Origin: CAYWFF01 sp964458085
Lineage (GTDB): Bacteria > Patescibacteriota > Microgenomatia > UBA8517
Length of the DNA: 28,345 nucleotides
Direction of reading: 5' to 3'
Assembly: GCA_964458085.1 (NCBI GenBank)
Contig: CAYWFF010000010.1
Coordinates: forward strand, 1 to 28,345
Shown here: positions 24,311 through 28,345 of the stretch, in pieces
How the letters are laid out: each line of letters opens with the position of its first letter
Numbering within the stretch: the first letter of the stretch is position 1
Program-made: the position numbers and the translations under genes
Notes under the pieces: model-generated
Seen by the model: only the letters and a program-made list of their open reading frames with translations
Told to the model about the DNA's origin: nothing
The model's database searches: none

Positions 24311-24928
24311 ATGAAGACTCATTACCACGAAAGAACTCTTGTAATCCTGAAACCAGATGCTGTACAAAGGGGACTTATCGGAGAAATTCTAACTAAGTTC
24401 GAAAAAAAGGGTTTAAAAATTGTTGCCATGAAGATGGCTTGGCCTACTGAAAAATTAGCAAAGGATCATTACTTCTGGTCGGATGAAGAAAAAGAAGCCT
24501 CAGGTTACCGCACAATCGAAGCATACAAAGCTAAAGGACTTAAAATTACCAAATCTGCTAAAGAATATGCTGAAGACGTACAAAGGCGTCTTTATCATTA
24601 TTTACAATCGGGACCGGTAATAGTCATGGTTATAGAAGGAGCTCATGCGATTGAACATGTTCGGAAAATTGTGGGGCACGGAAACCCGCTGACAGCAGAT
24701 GTAGGTACCATTCGGGCTGACCTTACTATTGATTCTTACGTTGTCGCTGATGAAGTTGATAGGGCTGCACGGAATTTAGTGCACGCTTCCGGAAATTTAG
24801 GTGAGGCTGAAAGAGAAATTAAAGTTTGGTTTACAGAGAGTGAAATGGTAGACTATGATTTAGCAATTGAAAAGATACTTTATGATAAAGTCTGGGAAGA
24901 TACCAGAGAAAAATTAGTTGAGAGTTAA
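24311..24928 (+). CDS. ndk: Nucleoside diphosphate kinase with insertion
   Basis: The enzyme transfers the gamma phosphate between nucleoside di- and triphosphates through a phosphohistidine. At 205 residues it is much longer than the usual 130-155. Core motifs are LVILKPDAVQRGLIGEI, SGPVIVMVIEG, NPLTADVGTIRAD and NLVHAS with the catalytic His158. Extra sequence lies at about residues 56-90 (between the helix after KMAW and the QRRLYHYL segment), at about 140-153, and at the C-terminus. After the active-site His the usual SDS reads SGN. The insertion probably changes the oligomer surface; such long forms occur in some divergent lineages. Activity is expected. Confidence 0.93.
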   Translation: MKTHYHERTLVILKPDAVQRGLIGEILTKFEKKGLKIVAMKMAWPTEKLAKDHYFWSDEEKEASGYRTIEAYKAKGLKITKSAKEYAEDVQRRLYHYLQSGPVIVMVIEGAHAIEHVRKIVGHGNPLTADVGTIRADLTIDSYVVADEVDRAARNLVHASGNLGEAEREIKVWFTESEMVDYDLAIEKILYDKVWEDTREKLVES

Positions 24929-24992
24929 CTTCTAAACGATCTCCAATAATAATTAAGTTATAAAATTCTAATTATATAGAAAGTTACAATAA

Positions 24993-25655
24993 TTATTCAC
25001 TGACAGTCGTAATTATTAATTTCGGAGATGAAAATCCGCTTTCTCTGGAGTAAAGCTCAAGAGTACTAGCTGAATTTGATTGAAGCGTGAGGGATACAAA
25101 TCCGGATTGCTGGTTTTGAACATATTCGGTAATATCCAGCTCAACCCAATTATCTTTTCCAATATTTGAAAACGAACTCAATTCAGAAGTTACACTAGGC
25201 TTAGTTTCGAAGTTAACCTGATATTCATTCCAAAAAGGTTCAGCGCCGGAAACAGTTACTGCTGAAGTTGTATTAGAGTATATTTTGAGCCGCAGCTTTA
25301 CATTGTCAATTAGGCTTAGATTAAATTTTGCAAGATCAAATTGGATGATGCTCTCCGCTCCCGACGCTCCGCCTACCAGTAAAAGCTCACCCCTACTGTC
25401 ATTCTCGAAAGGTCCTGTTTTGTATATTGTCGCGTCTCCTGTAGCGTTAACTGTACTTTTTTGCGATTTGTTTTGAAAAAATTGGATTTGATTAAGCTCG
25501 TGTGTGTTCAGTTGAGTTTTCGGCAGGTTGGAAGCAGCTGAGCTTTGCTTAAATTGAACCCGGTTTACTTGCTTTACAGTTAAGGGAACGGCTGAGAGTA
25601 CAATGACTGCTGAGAGTAGGGTTAGGAGATGAAAATCTTTTCTGGAAACATGCAT
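24993..25655 (-). CDS. Secreted DNRLRE/CBM96-like beta-sandwich protein
   Basis: The 220-residue protein has an N-terminal signal peptide or anchor (about 8-27, LLTLLSAVIVLSAVPL), a short linker, and one domain (about 70-220) resembling the DNRLRE / CBM96 family: DATIYKTGPFEND, IIQFDLAKFNLS, KLRLKIYSNTT, PFWNEYQVNFETKPSV, WVELDITEYVQN and SPKLIITT. Such domains occur in cell-surface and polysaccharide-binding proteins. It most likely sits on the outer face of the membrane and may bind a glycan. It is divergent from the 25.9 kb gene across 232 nt. Confidence 0.85.
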   Translation of the reverse strand: MHVSRKDFHLLTLLSAVIVLSAVPLTVKQVNRVQFKQSSAASNLPKTQLNTHELNQIQFFQNKSQKSTVNATGDATIYKTGPFENDSRGELLLVGGASGAESIIQFDLAKFNLSLIDNVKLRLKIYSNTTSAVTVSGAEPFWNEYQVNFETKPSVTSELSSFSNIGKDNWVELDITEYVQNQQSGFVSLTLQSNSASTLELYSRESGFSSPKLIITTVSE

Positions 25656-25887
25656 TACTCATTATGGGGATAAAAAGAGGAGCGAGTCAAGGGTAATGAT
25701 AAAATTACCGTTACATCCACAGCAACCTCGGAACTATTTTAAAAAGGAAATTTCAAATTAGACGGATAGAAATAGAGCTTGGTTTGTGTTACGTTAAACT
25801 AACAATTTTCCAAGAACCGTGTGCGTAGGTTGATAGTGAGATAAAGTTATAGTAAAATAGCATCTCCTATAGTATTTTTAATAATTT

Positions 25888-27129
25888 ATGTCAATAGAAA
25901 ACAGTTCAATTTACGGATATTACGAAACAGGTGGAAACTTTCTTCCCGGTGAAGAAATGCCAAAAGTTTTAGTGACTAAAATTAATATGGCGATGGACTT
26001 AGAGGGTTTGGATAAGGTAACGAGAGAACTTTTAGATGTTGAATTTTTAGAAAGTCAGAACAACACAAATGGAATGGGTATGAGTAATGTGGGTTCCGAA
26101 CCATACCAAAGTTCTGGCTACACATGTGTATTTTACAATAATAACAACGACCCAATTGCATTAAAAGTATTGTTGCCAGCTGATACTGACGGTGATGGCC
26201 AGCCTGAAAGTCACATACCATTTAACAAAGCTCAAGTTACGGGTATTTTCTCCAATGCTAATGGTAAATCAGGTAGAGATTGTGAAGTTGTAACTGATGG
26301 TCCAACTACAAAAGTTAAATGCGATGGCCAATTAAATGCGGCAGAAGTAGTGGGTGGTCTCGAAACTTACTTTAACTTGACAGAACAAGAAGCAAATTCT
26401 GCCCTAGCAGAAAGCTGTCAAGGTGATATTGATTTTACTCAAAACTCCGAACAGCCTTCCCTGATGGAGGAAGCACCTATTTTTCCACAGGAACCGCAAA
26501 TTCAGGCAACCCAATCATTAGAGGGCGGAGAAAGTAATAATCGGGATGAACAATTGGAGATGGCTCCCGGGGAGCTTGATCGCAGTGTTCCTAATCAAAC
26601 AGTTGGAGAAATCAGAGAAATTCTTAATGAAAAGAATATTGGAATGAACGATATGAATACATGTGCAGGGATTATTGTCACTTTGGGGTGGGTGGCGGCA
26701 TTGGCAGCAAGGCCATTTAAAAACGGCATGAATATGAGGAAGGATAAAAAAGCGCTTCGAGAGGCGATAGATGACCGAAACAATACAGTAGATAGAATTC
26801 TAGATTCATCTATTAGTGGAGGATATGACGATAGGTATGGAAAAGTTATTTTAGTTGATGAAAGAGCATTAAAGGTGCCTGGGTTAAAAAAAGTGTTTGA
26901 TAGAATGCAAGCTGAAAACGAAAATCAACTGTTACTCATAGGAAAAGCTGGGGACGGGAAACTTATGTATTGCTCAAAGAGAGAACAAGTAACCAGGAGT
27001 CACCTTGAACTTCTTCGGGCACTTGTTGATGGTAGAGGAGAAGTTTCAGGAGATGGGGAAAATGTAGTAGCAGGACCAGAATCCAGACAAGAATTAAGAA
27101 GAATAATTAAAGAAAGCCTTAGGGGTTAA
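25888..27129 (+). CDS. Unrecognised protein with Ca-binding-like loop and one membrane helix
   Basis: No family is recognised in this 413-residue protein. It has no signal peptide. The N-terminal part contains a Cys-bearing segment and a short acidic loop DTDGDGQPES (99-108) reminiscent of EF-hand or dockerin calcium loops; further Cys are at 80, 132, 145 and 177. Residues 180-250 are low-complexity and Glu/Gln/Pro-rich. One hydrophobic helix (about 257-274, NTCAGIIVTLGWVAALAA) is followed by a basic, probably cytoplasmic domain of about 135 residues. A topology with the N-terminal half outside is suggested by the Ca-like loop but needs a reverse-signal anchor. It may be accessory DNA, given its neighbours. 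Confidence 0.7.
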   Translation: MSIENSSIYGYYETGGNFLPGEEMPKVLVTKINMAMDLEGLDKVTRELLDVEFLESQNNTNGMGMSNVGSEPYQSSGYTCVFYNNNNDPIALKVLLPADTDGDGQPESHIPFNKAQVTGIFSNANGKSGRDCEVVTDGPTTKVKCDGQLNAAEVVGGLETYFNLTEQEANSALAESCQGDIDFTQNSEQPSLMEEAPIFPQEPQIQATQSLEGGESNNRDEQLEMAPGELDRSVPNQTVGEIREILNEKNIGMNDMNTCAGIIVTLGWVAALAARPFKNGMNMRKDKKALREAIDDRNNTVDRILDSSISGGYDDRYGKVILVDERALKVPGLKKVFDRMQAENENQLLLIGKAGDGKLMYCSKREQVTRSHLELLRALVDGRGEVSGDGENVVAGPESRQELRRIIKESLRG

Positions 27130-27228
27130 TAGGTAGTTTTGAAAAACCTTTTGGTAAAATCTTCACTTATTTATCGTTTCTAAGTCGTTTAACGAAATAT
27201 TAATTGAGAGTTTTATCGCAAGTATGTA

Positions 27229-27375
27229 GTGAGTCGAGAATCAGAAAATTATCACGAACTTTACAACCATATTATAGAACATCTGGACTGGTTGAGTGTA
27301 ACCAAAGAGGAAATTGAGGCTATTTCAGCCAAGGAAGCTGAGATGCAAAAGTCACCACTATTTATTACCTACTGA
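27229..27375 (+). CDS. Possible small acidic protein
   Basis: A GTG-started frame encodes 48 residues with a protein-like composition (beginning MSRESENYHELYNHIIEHLD). It is predicted to be helical and acidic, has no recognised family and no clear ribosome binding site, and ends 19 nt before the next ATG. Support is only compositional. Confidence 0.35.
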   Translation: MSRESENYHELYNHIIEHLDWLSVTKEEIEAISAKEAEMQKSPLFITY

Positions 27376-27382
27376 CATTGGC

Positions 27383-27388
27383 TATAAT
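27383..27388 (+). promoter_or_regulatory. -10 box TATAAT directly before the 27.4 kb gene
   Basis: A perfect TATAAT ends 6 nt before the ATG at 27395, so transcription would begin at or next to the start codon. The -35 region (TTTATT, 27361-27366, spacer 16) is weak. Confidence 0.45.
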
Positions 27389-27394
27389 AAAAGC

Positions 27395-27658
27395 ATGGAC
27401 AAAGTTAAAAAAGACAATCTAACAGATCTGATAGGAGATGTAACCAAACCTCAAGAATCTACGCCTCCCGAGCCGGATGCAAACCCAAAGCCTCAACTTG
27501 GATTAGATGACTATCAAGTAACTACTCCTGATGGTGAAGTCATAGATTTAGCCTTGCTTACAGTTGATAAAAGCCAGAATATAAATCAAACTTTGATGCG
27601 AGGAACAGATCAAAAAGGAAATCACTACATCCTCATAGTACAGAGGAAAACTCCATAA
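27395..27658 (+). CDS. Small hypothetical protein
   Basis: An 87-residue hydrophilic protein beginning MDKVKKDNLTDLIGDV. A Pro/Glu-rich disordered segment (about 18-33) is followed by a probable small beta domain (YQVTTPDGEVIDLALLTVD ... YILIVQRKTP). No family is recognised and there is no signal or membrane helix. The frame stays open upstream to 27314, but the -10 box at 27383 decides for the ATG at 27395. Confidence 0.6.
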   Translation: MDKVKKDNLTDLIGDVTKPQESTPPEPDANPKPQLGLDDYQVTTPDGEVIDLALLTVDKSQNINQTLMRGTDQKGNHYILIVQRKTP

Positions 27659-27906
27659 ATTACACTAGCTCGAATCCTCCCGAACTTAGTATATGTAGTG
27701 GTATTGGTAAATGAATCATCAATGATGGAAATGATAGACGGGGGTGGTTATTTTAGCTGTTGAACTTTTGTTACAATTGGTTAGTAGCCTCTAAAATCTC
27801 TGGCTCTTTTTGAAATTGAGTTTTTAAGGCTAAATAGTCTTAGTTTAAGTCTTTCAGAATTAAGTTTTTAGTATGAGTAAAACTATCAAACTCTTAACAA
27901 AATCAA

Positions 27907-28345
27907 ATGGCACAAAATTTAATCTCAAATTCAAGGCGGGATCGGTTACTAAGGCAGTGCGAGAGCCTCATGTTGCGTGGCATAGATTCTCCAACTGACA
28001 TATCCGATACACTCAACATCTCCTACAACACAGCAAAATCCTACATTTCCCTTATCAGGGAGAGATGGGCTTGTTTGTCTACAGTTGATGAATTACAGGC
28101 CAAAAGGCAGGAATTGATACGCAAGACTGAGGAGATCGTCAAAGAGTCATGGGAGCTAAAAAAGACTGCTAGAAACAACCTAGAGGCTGTAGGTGCATTG
28201 AGAACCGCCTTGATGGCCATAGAAAGGCTTGAGAGGCTACAGGGGATTAGTTCTTTACCCTTGCCAATAGAAAAGCCAAGGGAGCAACAAATATCCGAAC
28301 TTGCTCATAAGATCAATCAATTACCATCAGAGGAGAAACAAAAAT
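27907..28345 (+). CDS. HTH plus coiled-coil protein, possible phage terminase small subunit (partial, 3' end off the right edge)
   Basis: The frame is open from ATG 27907 to the right edge (146 complete codons). Residues 1-50 contain a helix-turn-helix (SPTDISDTLNISYNTAKSYI, like LuxR or sigma region 4 type), followed by long Glu/Lys/Arg-rich helices, with ALRTALMAIERLERLQG near residue 100. A DNA-binding HTH followed by a helical oligomerisation part is the layout of many phage terminase small subunits, but also of other regulators. The large-subunit gene expected next would lie outside the window. This stretch looks less AT-rich than the genes to its left. Confidence 0.6.
   Translation, partial: MAQNLISNSRRDRLLRQCESLMLRGIDSPTDISDTLNISYNTAKSYISLIRERWACLSTVDELQAKRQELIRKTEEIVKESWELKKTARNNLEAVGALRTALMAIERLERLQGISSLPLPIEKPREQQISELAHKINQLPSEEKQK

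Noticed and set aside
27873..27998. 41-codon ORF overlapping the HTH gene at the right edge
   Set aside because: It overlaps the better-supported 27907 frame for most of its length and shows no recognisable feature.
1..28345. CRISPR arrays, tRNA or rRNA genes, insertion sequences
   Set aside because: No regularly spaced repeats, cloverleaf-like segments, rRNA motifs or transposase genes were recognised by eye; short or divergent examples could be missed.

Overview
The window looks like a chromosomal segment from a Candidate Phyla Radiation (Patescibacteria) bacterium, most likely of the Microgenomates type. The basis is AT-rich DNA, tightly packed operons with few Shine-Dalgarno sequences, a very large repetitive surface protein, DNA-uptake genes, minimal housekeeping genes and standard stop-codon use (TGA is a normal stop, so this is not the recoded Gracilibacteria lineage). 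The assignment is inference; there is no rRNA here to confirm it.

Region 1 (1-4086): A minus-strand gene runs off the left edge. It encodes at least 974 residues: a cytoplasmic MerR-type helix-turn-helix, a linker, one membrane helix, and a long exported beta-repeat stalk. A 1.16 kb AT-rich spacer without genes separates it from a divergent plus-strand operon. The spacer carries inverted repeats and a motif found at both ends.

Region 2 (4087-11754): An eight-gene operon encodes an F1-type ATPase: delta, alpha, gamma, beta and epsilon, plus a b-like stator. There is no recognisable subunit a. Where subunit c is expected there is an exported protein whose C-terminal hairpin resembles subunit c but has leucine in place of the ion-binding carboxylate. 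A phosphoglycerate mutase gene (gpmI, with threonine at the nucleophile position) lies between this protein and the b-like gene. This could be an F1 motor adapted to something other than standard proton-driven ATP synthesis, and it is the most interesting system in the window. Canonical a and c genes elsewhere in the genome would weaken that reading.

Region 3 (11755-21085): leuS; a comEA-comEC DNA-uptake cluster with the ComEC channel and its metallo-beta-lactamase domain on separate genes; an unrecognised exported or membrane-anchored protein; a structured 0.6 kb spacer with a doubtful small Cys-containing ORF; and argS.

Region 4 (21086-25655): mgtE-like Mg2+ transporter and DUF1003 membrane protein on the minus strand, then an M16 zinc peptidase and a nucleoside diphosphate kinase with an insertion on the plus strand, then a minus-strand secreted DNRLRE/CBM96-like protein.

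Region 5 (25656-28345): Mostly unrecognised genes of accessory character: a 413-residue orphan, two small proteins, and at the right edge a truncated helix-turn-helix plus coiled-coil protein that resembles phage terminase small subunits and may mark a mobile element. Several genes (leuS, M16, the 17.7 kb gene, the 27.4 kb gene) have a TATAAT box only 6-12 nt before the ATG, which suggests leaderless transcription.
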